NCBI GenBank assembly: GCA_965207275.1 | Contig: CBDBMH010000002.1 | Span: forward strand, 2,604,001-2,668,000 | Length of the DNA stretch: 64,000 nt | Direction of reading: 5' to 3' | Source of the DNA: Bin22 sp965207275 | GTDB lineage: Bacteria > Chloroflexota > Dehalococcoidia > Lucifugimonadales > UBA3495 | Made by a program: the position numbers and the translations under genes | Shown here: in pieces, positions 52,924 to 60,369 of the stretch | How positions within the stretch are numbered: position 1 is the stretch's first letter | How the letters are laid out: the number at the start of each line of letters is the position of its first letter | The notes under the pieces: model-generated | Seen by the model: the letters and a program-made list of their open reading frames with translations, nothing else | What the model was told of the DNA's origin: nothing | Database searches by the model: none

Positions 52924-53373
52924 ATGGCCTTGATGCGACTGGAAATAATTACCGCCGAGCGCGAGGTTTACGCCGACGACGTGGATATTGTCGTTGCGCC
53001 CGGCGTGGAAGGGCAACTGGGCATTCTGCCCCATCACGCTCCCCTGATGACCGCCCTGCAGCCCGGCGAAATCCTGGTCCGCAAGGAAGGAGAACCGTCC
53101 TACCTGGCCGTGTCGGGCGGATTCATGGAAGTAATGGCCAACAAGGTAACCATCCTGGCCGAGACCTGCGAGTATACCGAGGAGATCAGCGAGGAGCGGG
53201 CCCAGGCCGCCATGGAGCGCGCCCAGGAACGCATCCGCAGCCAGGGTACGGAAGCTGAGTTGGCGGAGGCTCTGCGCTCCTTTCGACGGGCACAGGTCAG
53301 GCTGAACGTCGTGCGCCGCCGCCGCCCTCGGGGAGATATGCGCGGCACCGTAGGCAGCCAGCCCGGCGGCTGA
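52924..53373 (+). CDS. atpC: ATP synthase F1 subunit epsilon
   Basis: A 149-residue epsilon subunit: N-terminal beta barrel (LEIITAEREVYADDVDIVVAPGVEGQLGILPHHAPLMTAL) and C-terminal helical hairpin involved in inhibition, followed by a basic tail RRRRPRGDMRG beyond the usual length. Last gene of the operon, followed by a terminator. Confidence 0.95.
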   Translation: MALMRLEIITAEREVYADDVDIVVAPGVEGQLGILPHHAPLMTALQPGEILVRKEGEPSYLAVSGGFMEVMANKVTILAETCEYTEEISEERAQAAMERAQERIRSQGTEAELAEALRSFRRAQVRLNVVRRRRPRGDMRGTVGSQPGG

Positions 53374-53395
53374 CGCAGTCCGAAACTAAAGTCTA

Positions 53396-53430
53396 GAAAA
53401 AGGGGCGCTGGCGTAACACCGGCGCCCCTT
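53396..53430. terminator. Bidirectional terminator between atpC and rex
   Basis: Stem AAGGGGCGCTGG/CCGGCGCCCCTT (53400-53411, 53419-53430; one mismatch) with a 7-base loop. On the minus strand it is followed by a T run, giving a good Rho-independent terminator for rex; on the plus strand the tail is weak. Confidence 0.82.
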
Positions 53431-53450
53431 GAGTCTGTCATGAATCGGGC

Positions 53451-54116
53451 CTATTCGAAGGCAGTTCCATTGGCCAGGTAGTAGGTCATGGACTGAAGGG
53501 AAAGCAGCGGGTCAATGCTGCGAACGCTTACATCCCCGGGCACCTGGGGCATGATGGGAGCGTAGTTCAGGATGGCCTTTACGCCGCAACCAACCAACCG
53601 GTCCACCACGTCCTGAGTGTAGGCGATGGGCACCGCGACGATGGCAATGCTGACGCGATGGCGATCAATCACTTCGGCCAGTTGGGCTACCGGCTGGACC
53701 GTGAGGCCGCCCACGTCCTGGCCCACCACGTCGGGGTTGTCGTCCAGGGCCGCCACCAGCTTGAATCCGTCGGGAGTGAAGCCGGGGTAATTGAGGATGG
53801 CCCTGCCCAGCCGGCCCACGCCCACCACCGCCACGTTCCAGGTGACGGTCAGGCCCAGTATCTGTCTCAATTCCTCCAGAAGATGATCAACGTTGTATCC
53901 TCTTCCCTGTTTTCCAAAGCGGCCAAAGTAGCTCAGATCCTTGCGTATTTGAGCGGGCGTTATCTGCAGCTTTTCACCCAGTTGCTGGGAATTGGCGATC
54001 TGCACACCCTCGGCCAGCAGCTGGCTGAGAGTCCGGACATACTGGGGCAGCCGACTGACTACAACGTCGGGTACTTCGGTGCGACCTTGGCTATCCTGCT
54101 CAAAACCGGTTGCCAT
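53451..54116 (-). CDS. rex: Redox-sensing transcriptional repressor Rex
   Basis: Rex, an NADH/NAD+-sensing repressor of respiratory and fermentative genes. The 221 residues have an N-terminal winged helix (SQQLGEKLQITPAQIRKDLSYFGRFGKQGRGY, a highly conserved DNA-contact region) and a Rossmann domain with VAVVGVGRLGRAIL. The C-terminal helix is the domain-swapped dimer arm. It is divergent from the DUF503 gene and convergent with the ATP synthase operon. A palindrome overlaps its likely promoter. Confidence 0.94.
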   Translation of the reverse strand: MATGFEQDSQGRTEVPDVVVSRLPQYVRTLSQLLAEGVQIANSQQLGEKLQITPAQIRKDLSYFGRFGKQGRGYNVDHLLEELRQILGLTVTWNVAVVGVGRLGRAILNYPGFTPDGFKLVAALDDNPDVVGQDVGGLTVQPVAQLAEVIDRHRVSIAIVAVPIAYTQDVVDRLVGCGVKAILNYAPIMPQVPGDVSVRSIDPLLSLQSMTYYLANGTAFE

Positions 54117-54235
54117 GCCCTGGGCCTGCGTCCTTAACTATTTTGCCGGATCACGATTACGAAACCACAACGGTGGGGAGGATTGATGCGCCATTAACAG
54201 GAATCGCCGCAGCCCTGCCAATGATAATTTAGCTT

Positions 54236-54248
54236 TTGTATCATACAA
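54236..54248. promoter_or_regulatory. Palindrome TTGTATCATACAA between rex and the DUF503 gene
   Basis: Perfect 6-base arms around a central C. On the minus strand it overlaps the -10 and start of a possible rex promoter (TTGACG at 54270-54275, TAGATT at 54247-54252). On the plus strand it fills the spacer before TATAAT (54251-54256). It may control both genes. It does not match the usual Rex box TTGTGA-N6-TCACAA. Confidence 0.5.
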
Positions 54249-54362
54249 TCTATAATGTCGTCGTAATTGCGTCAAGACGGGACTACTTTGCCATGCTATG
54301 TTTGTGTCATGAGGGGTCCGCGGCGGTAACCCCTCCCTCACCCAGGAGTTCGAGGTGAAACC

Positions 54363-54656
54363 GTGCATATCGGATCCTGCCGCCTGACCCTGTACCTGCC
54401 CGACTCGCACAGCCTGAAGGACAAGAGGCGGGTGGCCCGCTCAATTACCGCGCGCATAAGGAACAAGTTCAACGTTACCGTGGCGGAGGATGCCGACGGA
54501 GACTTGCGGCAGCGGTTGGACCTGCTTGTCTGCGCTGCCAGCAGCGACGGTTCTCATGCCATCGAAATGCTCGCGGAGGTGGCGGACTTTGTAGAGGAGT
54601 CCAGGCCCGACTTGGAAGTATTAGACTACCAGGTTGAGCTGATTTCAGGGGTGTAG
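54363..54656 (+). CDS. DUF503 (YlxP-like) protein
   Basis: A 97-residue protein of the DUF503/YlxP family, often encoded in the nusA-infB-rbfA region. HIGSCRLTLYLPDSHSLKDKRRVARSITARIRNKFNVTVAE is diagnostic; the C-terminal half is a ferredoxin-like alpha/beta fold. The function is unknown, perhaps linked to ribosome maturation. GTG start with GAGGTGAAA upstream. Confidence 0.88.
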   Translation: MHIGSCRLTLYLPDSHSLKDKRRVARSITARIRNKFNVTVAEDADGDLRQRLDLLVCAASSDGSHAIEMLAEVADFVEESRPDLEVLDYQVELISGV

Positions 54657-54709
54657 ACAATCCGGCTGGCATGGATTCGGTTGCCATGCTACCGAACGGG
54701 CGGCGGAAA

Positions 54710-55618
54710 TCACTCGGCCGCCCTACTGTTCCTTTCTGTTGTCGCGTCGCCGGTGCTGGCGCTGTCCGGCAAGGATGACAGGAACTGGCGCAGGGCCGTC
54801 CACAGGCCAGCTTCCGCGCCGCCCAGGCTGTCATTGTGGTACGCGCCTGGTACCGGGTAGAAGGTTTTGGGGCCGGGGGCGGCCTCGTACAGCGCCCGAC
54901 CCTGCTCGATGGGTATGATTTCGTCAGACTCTCCATGAATTACCAGCAGGGGGCCGTGATACCGGCCGATGCGGTCCATGGAATCAAGGCGGTGGCCGGC
55001 CAGCAGGCGCACGGGCGAAAAGGTATATAGCGCCGCCCCCATGTCGGCCAGGGACGTGAAAGGGGAATAGAGCGCCATGCCTTCCGGCGCGCGGTGCAGG
55101 GCCAGTTCGACGGCCACCGCCGCGCCCAGGGACCGGCCGTAGTAGACAAGGCGTCGGGGGTCCACATCGTCCCTGCCGCCCAGATAGGTCAGGGCGGCGC
55201 GGGAGTCCAGGTAAACGCCCCTTTCCGATGGTTTGCCCTGGCTATTGCCATAGCCCCGGTAGTCGAAGATGAAGATATTGACGCCCAACAGATGGTGGAA
55301 CAAGGCCAGGTCGTCCACCCGGTGCCCGATGTTGCCGGCGTTGCCGTGGAACCAGAGCAGGGTAGTGTCGCGATTGTCAGGAGCGCCGTCGGAGTTTCCT
55401 GACGGGGCCGGTAAGAACCACCCGTTGAGCAAATGCCCATCTTCGGTCATAAAGTAGACGTCGTCGTAGGGGATGCCCAGGTCGGCGGGCCTGCGTTCAA
55501 CCTGAGTCATGGGGAAGAAAACAAACTGCCGCTCCAGGACTTCCAGCAAGCTCATATAAACGCCTGGGGGCAGGGCGAGAAGGGTTGCGACAACCAGCAG
55601 TCCAACGAACCTGGCCAT
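54710..55618 (-). CDS. Alpha/beta hydrolase, membrane-anchored
   Basis: About 302 residues with an N-terminal hydrophobic helix, then an alpha/beta-hydrolase domain of the BEM46/ABHD13 type. Features are LLWFHGNAGNIGHR (oxyanion), FDYRGYGNSQGKPSE, the nucleophile elbow YYGRSLGAA, the acid in HGESDEIIP and the base in AYHND. The in-frame ATG at 55666 would overlap the upstream dehydrogenase by 29 bases and is possible. Substrate unknown. Last gene of a three-gene minus-strand operon. Confidence 0.85.
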   Translation of the reverse strand: MARFVGLLVVATLLALPPGVYMSLLEVLERQFVFFPMTQVERRPADLGIPYDDVYFMTEDGHLLNGWFLPAPSGNSDGAPDNRDTTLLWFHGNAGNIGHRVDDLALFHHLLGVNIFIFDYRGYGNSQGKPSERGVYLDSRAALTYLGGRDDVDPRRLVYYGRSLGAAVAVELALHRAPEGMALYSPFTSLADMGAALYTFSPVRLLAGHRLDSMDRIGRYHGPLLVIHGESDEIIPIEQGRALYEAAPGPKTFYPVPGAYHNDSLGGAEAGLWTALRQFLSSLPDSASTGDATTERNSRAAE

Positions 55619-55637
55619 GGCGGCGGACCGATCATGA

Positions 55638-56627
55638 TTAAATGCGGTTACCCCGCGCAACCACATTCACAGGATCACCGGAGGCGAACCGTTCCAGGTT
55701 CTCGATGGACATCTCCAGGCCACGCATAGTGCCGTTGTAGGCCATACTGCCGGCGTGGGGGGCCAGGACCGCGTTGTCCAGCCGGGTCAGCGGGTGGCCC
55801 GGAGGCAGGGGTTCCACTTCAAACACGTCCAGGCCGGCGCCGGCGATAGCGCCCTGCTGCAGAGCTTCCACCAGGGCCGCTTCGTCCACCACCGCGCCCC
55901 GGGCCACGTTGACCAGGATAGCGGTGGGCTTCATCAGGGCAAGCTGGTCCCGGCCAATCATTCCCTGGCTGTCCGCCGTAAGGGCCACGTGCAGGGATAC
56001 CACGTCCGAGCGGCGCAGCAATTCGTCCAGTTCCAGAAATTCCACCCCGTACTCTTTTGCCCTCTCGGGCGTGGGATTGAAGGTCCAGGCAACTACGTTC
56101 ATGCCGATGCCCTGGCCCAGTTGCACCATGCGCCGCCCGATGGCTCCCGTGCCCACCACGCCCAGGGTCTTGCCGTAGAGTTCGTCTATGAAGCCGGCGG
56201 CCCAGCCACCCTCCCGGATGCGTCGGTCATTCCGGACTATCTGACGGGAAACGGCCAGAGCCAGCGCCAGGGCATGCTCCGAAACGTAAGGAGCGCCGTA
56301 GCCGGGGGTGTTGGCGACGGTTATGCCCAGTTCCTCCGCCGCAGCCAGGTCCACGTGGTCAACACCGGTACCCCAGACGGACAGCAGTTTCAGGTTGGGG
56401 CAGGCTTCCAGAACATGGCGCGGGAATGGTACGGCAGAGCGGATGTTGATGATGGCGTCGGCTTCGCGTATACGGTCGATGGTTTCCCCGTTATTGGCCG
56501 GCCGGGTTATGTGCCATTCGACCAGGTCGGCCAGGCCCCGGGCGCGGGCCTCCAGGGGAGTGCCGACCAGGGCCGGGGGTTCGTCGTCGGGGACAACCAG
56601 CAGGGAGAAGGGCTTGGAATCGGGCAT
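55638..56627 (-). CDS. D-2-hydroxyacid dehydrogenase, phosphoglycerate-dehydrogenase-like
   Basis: A 329-residue NAD-dependent D-2-hydroxyacid dehydrogenase. The cofactor fold reads LGVVGTGAIGRRMVQLGQGIGMNVVAW, followed by the catalytic Arg in VNVARGAVVDE, Glu in DVFEVEPLPPGHPL and His in APHAGS. No regulatory ACT domain is present, so it may act on glyoxylate, hydroxypyruvate or related acids rather than serine biosynthesis. It starts 42 bases after the etfD-like gene. Confidence 0.9.
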   Translation of the reverse strand: MPDSKPFSLLVVPDDEPPALVGTPLEARARGLADLVEWHITRPANNGETIDRIREADAIINIRSAVPFPRHVLEACPNLKLLSVWGTGVDHVDLAAAEELGITVANTPGYGAPYVSEHALALALAVSRQIVRNDRRIREGGWAAGFIDELYGKTLGVVGTGAIGRRMVQLGQGIGMNVVAWTFNPTPERAKEYGVEFLELDELLRRSDVVSLHVALTADSQGMIGRDQLALMKPTAILVNVARGAVVDEAALVEALQQGAIAGAGLDVFEVEPLPPGHPLTRLDNAVLAPHAGSMAYNGTMRGLEMSIENLERFASGDPVNVVARGNRI

Positions 56628-56669
56628 ACTCTATTCCCTCTCAAGTCGCGAAGCACAAACCGGGGAAAA

Positions 56670-58724
56670 TCAGTCCCCCAAACTATCAGCCAGAATCTCC
56701 AGCACATCCCTGGCCTGCTTAGTCTGGTCTTCGCCCTTGGACTGGATGCCTTCGGTCATCATCTGCAGGCAGAAGGGGCAGGAGACGCCCACGGTGTCGG
56801 CGTTGGTCTCCAGGAAGTGATCCGTGCGGGCGTGGTTGATGCGCTGGCCCTGGCTCTCCTCGATCCACATGTGGCCGCCGCCGGCGCCGCAGCAAAAGCC
56901 TCGCTCCCGGCAGCGGGGGGTCATCTCCACCAGGCGCAACCCGGGAATGGAACGGGCGATGTTGCGGGGCTGGTCATAGATGCCGTTGTGGCGACCCAGG
57001 AAGCAGGAATCATGGTAGGCCATGTCCAGGTTCATCATTTTGATGGGCTTGACCCGACCCTGCCGGATCAGTTCGTCCACGAACTGGCTGTAGTGCAGCA
57101 CCTCGTACTCTCCGCCGAACTGGGGATACTCGTTACGCATGGTGTTGAAGCAGTGGGGGCAGATGGTGACGATTTTCTTGACGTTGTAGCCGTTGAGCAC
57201 CTCAATGTTCTGGGCAGCCAGGATCTGGAACAGGTACTCGTTGCCCATGCGGCGGGCCGGGTCTCCCGTGCAGGTCTCCTCGTCGCCCAGGATGGCGAAG
57301 TCCACCCCGGCGGCCTTCAGCACCTTGACCATGGAACGGGCGGTGCCCTGGCTGCGCTGCTCCAGGGCGGCGGTACAGCCCACCCAGAACAGTATTTCCG
57401 CGTCGGGCTTTTCGGCCAGGGTCGGCACGCCCAGCCCCTCGGCCCAGTCGGTGCGGGAGAACTGGGTTCCGCGCCACGGATGGCCCCGCTGCTCCATGCT
57501 GAGCAGGGCGTTCATGCCGGTTTCGGGTATGCGGGACTCCTCCAGCACCAGGTTGCGGCGCAGGTCCATGATGGTGGGGATGTGCTCCACCACCACCGGG
57601 CACTCTTCCATGCAGGCGCCGCAAGAAACGCAGTCCCACACCATCTGCTCGGGTATGGCGTAGTCGATGATGGGGTTGGGTTCCACGTGCTCCGGGTCCC
57701 GGGGCCCCTGATGCCCAATGGTCAGCATGTGCTCTTTCAGGTTCTCGACAATGTGCATGGGGGAGAGAATTTTACCCGTAGTATTGGCGGGACAGGCGTC
57801 GGTGCAGCGGCCGCACACCGCGCAAGCGTAGCCGTCCAACAATTGCTTCCAGGTGAAGTCCTGGACCCTTCCGGCGCCAAACCGTTCGGCATTCTCGAGG
57901 TCGATAGACGCCATGGCGCCTCTCGGTTCCAGGGAGCGGAAGTAGGCGTTCAGGGGGGCGCCGATCATATGAATGTGCTTGGACGTGGGGACGTAGATGC
58001 CAAAACCCAGAATGATGCCCAGGTGCACCCACCAGAATATGGCGTGCAGCGCTTCCGCCGCACCGGCGCCCAGGCCCATGCCGGTAAGGGCGTCAGACAA
58101 GATACCGCCGGCCAGAACCGCCGCCTCGGGTCCTTCCCCGCCGCTGGCCACGTAAAGGGCGTGGACCAGCAGGGTGGCCACCATGAGGCCCGCCGTAAGG
58201 CCGACGACGATGACGGCGTCGATGTTGCGGGTCAGGTCGAAGCTGAGCCGGTAGGGTTTTGCCGCCCACCGTCGCACCAGCATCCACGCCAGGATGGCCA
58301 GGATCAGGACGGCGTACAGGTCGAGATAGATGCTGTAGACCTTGACACCGGTGGCGGTGAGCAGCAGTTCAGGGAAGGCGTGCCAGATGGAGCCGATGAA
58401 GATGAAGATGACGTAGCTCAGAACGAAGGACAGGAACCCCCAGAAGACGAAGGCGTGGCCCAGTCCGGCCAGGTCCAGGCTACGGCTGCGGGCGTCGACG
58501 GATCCCACCCGCTGCAGCACCTTGCGCTGCCCCACCACGATGGCGACGGCGCCGGTGAACCGCTTCCAGGGTTGATCGAAGCGGGCGACGCTGCGCCCCT
58601 GCCGAATCAGGTGAATGACTCGCTTGTAGGCCAGCCAGCCAGCCAAAGCCTGGGTTGCGATCAAAGCCAGGTAAACGCCAATCCAGACAGGAATAATGCC
58701 GAAAATCTCGCCGGGAGGGACCAT
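56670..58724 (-). CDS. EtfD-like membrane Fe-S oxidoreductase (HdrD/cytochrome-b-type fusion)
   Basis: A 684-residue fusion: about five or six N-terminal membrane helices resembling the gamma subunit of nitrate reductase, a double [4Fe-4S] domain (CAVCGRCTDACP near 305 and CVSCGACMEECP), and two C-terminal cysteine-rich CCG domains (GFCCGAGGGHMW, CPHC, SCFLGRHNG). This layout matches ETF:menaquinone oxidoreductase (EtfD), which passes electrons from acyl-CoA or amine oxidation to the quinone pool. No etfAB is in the window. GGAG precedes the ATG. Confidence 0.85.
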   Translation of the reverse strand: MVPPGEIFGIIPVWIGVYLALIATQALAGWLAYKRVIHLIRQGRSVARFDQPWKRFTGAVAIVVGQRKVLQRVGSVDARSRSLDLAGLGHAFVFWGFLSFVLSYVIFIFIGSIWHAFPELLLTATGVKVYSIYLDLYAVLILAILAWMLVRRWAAKPYRLSFDLTRNIDAVIVVGLTAGLMVATLLVHALYVASGGEGPEAAVLAGGILSDALTGMGLGAGAAEALHAIFWWVHLGIILGFGIYVPTSKHIHMIGAPLNAYFRSLEPRGAMASIDLENAERFGAGRVQDFTWKQLLDGYACAVCGRCTDACPANTTGKILSPMHIVENLKEHMLTIGHQGPRDPEHVEPNPIIDYAIPEQMVWDCVSCGACMEECPVVVEHIPTIMDLRRNLVLEESRIPETGMNALLSMEQRGHPWRGTQFSRTDWAEGLGVPTLAEKPDAEILFWVGCTAALEQRSQGTARSMVKVLKAAGVDFAILGDEETCTGDPARRMGNEYLFQILAAQNIEVLNGYNVKKIVTICPHCFNTMRNEYPQFGGEYEVLHYSQFVDELIRQGRVKPIKMMNLDMAYHDSCFLGRHNGIYDQPRNIARSIPGLRLVEMTPRCRERGFCCGAGGGHMWIEESQGQRINHARTDHFLETNADTVGVSCPFCLQMMTEGIQSKGEDQTKQARDVLEILADSLGD

Positions 58725-58825
58725 GGTGGAGGACTCCGGTGGTGGATTTATGCCCCGCTGTTAAGGGCGGGGATAGTGTAACATACGGGGTTAAGTGAAT
58801 TACTGTTTCGTTGGGAGAGGTAATT

Positions 58826-59725
58826 ATGCCAGTGCCGGCAGCAAACAAGTTCTATCGGGCTGTACTAGAAATAACGAATGAGGCTGGAAAAAGCCTGTCA
58901 GTGAAGGAAATAATAGAGAGGCTTCCAGCTAAATTACATCTCACAGACGAAGACCTTAAGGAATTAGTACCATCCAAGACACAGACCAGAGTAGAAAACC
59001 GTACCTATTGGGCCATTAGCAAATTGAAGAAGGCAGGACTCTTAGAAGTTCCCGAACGTGGACAACCTAAAATTACCTTCAAAGGTGAAGAATTCCTTGC
59101 CAATCATCAAGAAGAAATCCAGAATTCCGAACTGATTCGTCTGGCTGTATCAGAGCAGCCCATTGGCACTCCTTCTGACGTGGGAATTCTGGATGGAATC
59201 CCGGATGACCTTACCCCTGATGAGCAATTGGCAAATTCATACCGTGCTCACATTCAAATGCTAGCTGATGAAACACTTGAAAATGTCAAAAGCATATCTT
59301 CGGTAGGATTCGAACGGCTGGTGGTTGAACTGTTGGTCAGTATGGGATATGGGGATGGAAAGGTCGTGGGGCGAAGTGGAGATCAGGGTATTGACGGTAT
59401 CCTGAACCAGGATACGTTGGGCTTGGAAAAGGTTTATGTCCAAGCCAAGCGTTTTGACTATGCCCAAGTGGGAGAACCCGAGATCAGAAACTTTTCTGGA
59501 AGCCTGGATCCTTTCGGAGCTACCAAAGGAGTCTTCATAACCACGTCAAGCTTCTCACCTACTGCACGCCAAACGGCAGAAAATATATCGCGGGGTGGTA
59601 AATTTATCAGGCTAATCGACGGCCAGGAATTGTCCGAATTGATGATTACCCACAGCGTAGGCGTAGTAACTGAAACCACCTACGAAGTCAAAAAGCTGGA
59701 TGCCAATTATTTCGCCGAACTTTAG
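58826..59725 (+). CDS. Mrr-family restriction endonuclease-like protein
   Basis: A 299-residue protein with an N-terminal winged-helix Mrr_N domain (FYRAVLEITNEAGKSLSVKEIIERLP, YWAISKLKKAGLLEVPERG) and a C-terminal PD-(D/E)xK Mrr_cat domain: GFERLVVELLVSMGYGDG, GDQGIDGILNQD and VYVQAKRF giving the D-x(n)-QxK catalytic set. Such enzymes cut modified foreign DNA without a partner methylase. Base composition is markedly less GC-rich than the neighbours. AGAGG is six bases before the ATG. Confidence 0.88.
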   Translation: MPVPAANKFYRAVLEITNEAGKSLSVKEIIERLPAKLHLTDEDLKELVPSKTQTRVENRTYWAISKLKKAGLLEVPERGQPKITFKGEEFLANHQEEIQNSELIRLAVSEQPIGTPSDVGILDGIPDDLTPDEQLANSYRAHIQMLADETLENVKSISSVGFERLVVELLVSMGYGDGKVVGRSGDQGIDGILNQDTLGLEKVYVQAKRFDYAQVGEPEIRNFSGSLDPFGATKGVFITTSSFSPTARQTAENISRGGKFIRLIDGQELSELMITHSVGVVTETTYEVKKLDANYFAEL

Positions 59726-59779
59726 GTTATGACGGGGGAAGCTACCTTCCCTGAGCAGTTTTGAGGTTATCGTTCGACA

Positions 59780-60220
59780 TTATTTCCCTTTGTCTTCCGT
59801 CCCCGGCGGCGACTCATCAAAGGGACGGCCTTCCCGTTGGGCAGCCTGCATACGGTCGTACCAAGCCTGCCACCTGGATCGCTCACCTTTCTCTCCTTGC
59901 TTCAAGCCATCCACCTTACCTCGCTTATACCGGTCCACTATCAAATACTCAACGATCACGTTGCCCACCTCCACGGTGATGATGGAAAAGGCGGCCAGCC
60001 AGAGTATGCGGCCTGAAGCCAGTCCTGTGGCAGCCATTGCAAGTTCCGCTGCGCCTCTAATGTCATTAACGGAGATATAGGACAGCCAAGCCGCTATTCC
60101 CGAAACCACTACGAATAGTAGGCTGAACATCACGAAATAGGAGATAAACAGCCTGCGTCGTACCGACCATATTGACACCTGATCCGCCGAAAGATTGTTC
60201 TCTTCCTGCCTGACTTCCAC
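59780..60220 (-). CDS. Small two-helix membrane protein, paralogue of 5654-6121
   Basis: A 146-residue protein (GTG start) with two hydrophobic segments (LFISYFVMFSLLFVVVSGIAA and LAAFSIITVEVGNVIVEYLIV), a charged helix DRYKRGKVDGLKQGEKGE and a tail RWQAWYDRMQAAQREGRPF followed by DESPP. The tail aligns position by position with that of the protein at 5654-6121 as W-x2-W-x2-R-x2-AA-x-REGR-x-F-x-E-x-PP. Function unknown. Confidence 0.7.
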   Translation of the reverse strand: MEVRQEENNLSADQVSIWSVRRRLFISYFVMFSLLFVVVSGIAAWLSYISVNDIRGAAELAMAATGLASGRILWLAAFSIITVEVGNVIVEYLIVDRYKRGKVDGLKQGEKGERSRWQAWYDRMQAAQREGRPFDESPPGTEDKGK

Positions 60221-60369
60221 ATTAACACCGTCTTATAGCTGCTATCAAGCAACTTACACCAATCCGCTGCTGCCGCGCTACTACCAACTGTCAGTCAATG
60301 CCGAGTCAGAGTCGCCTCTGTAATGAGGATCTTTCTCCTGGCACATATCTGTAGTAAATTACCACTACT

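Noticed and set aside
54236..54248. Classical Rex box
   Set aside because: The arms TTGTAT/ATACAA with a single central base do not match TTGTGA-N6-TCACAA, so it was kept only as an unassigned operator.
55755..58781. A 1008-codon open frame on the plus strand opposite the EtfD-like and dehydrogenase genes
   Set aside because: It is antisense to two well-supported genes, lacks recognisable domains, and arises from high third-position GC; its translation is low-complexity His/Gly/Gln-rich.
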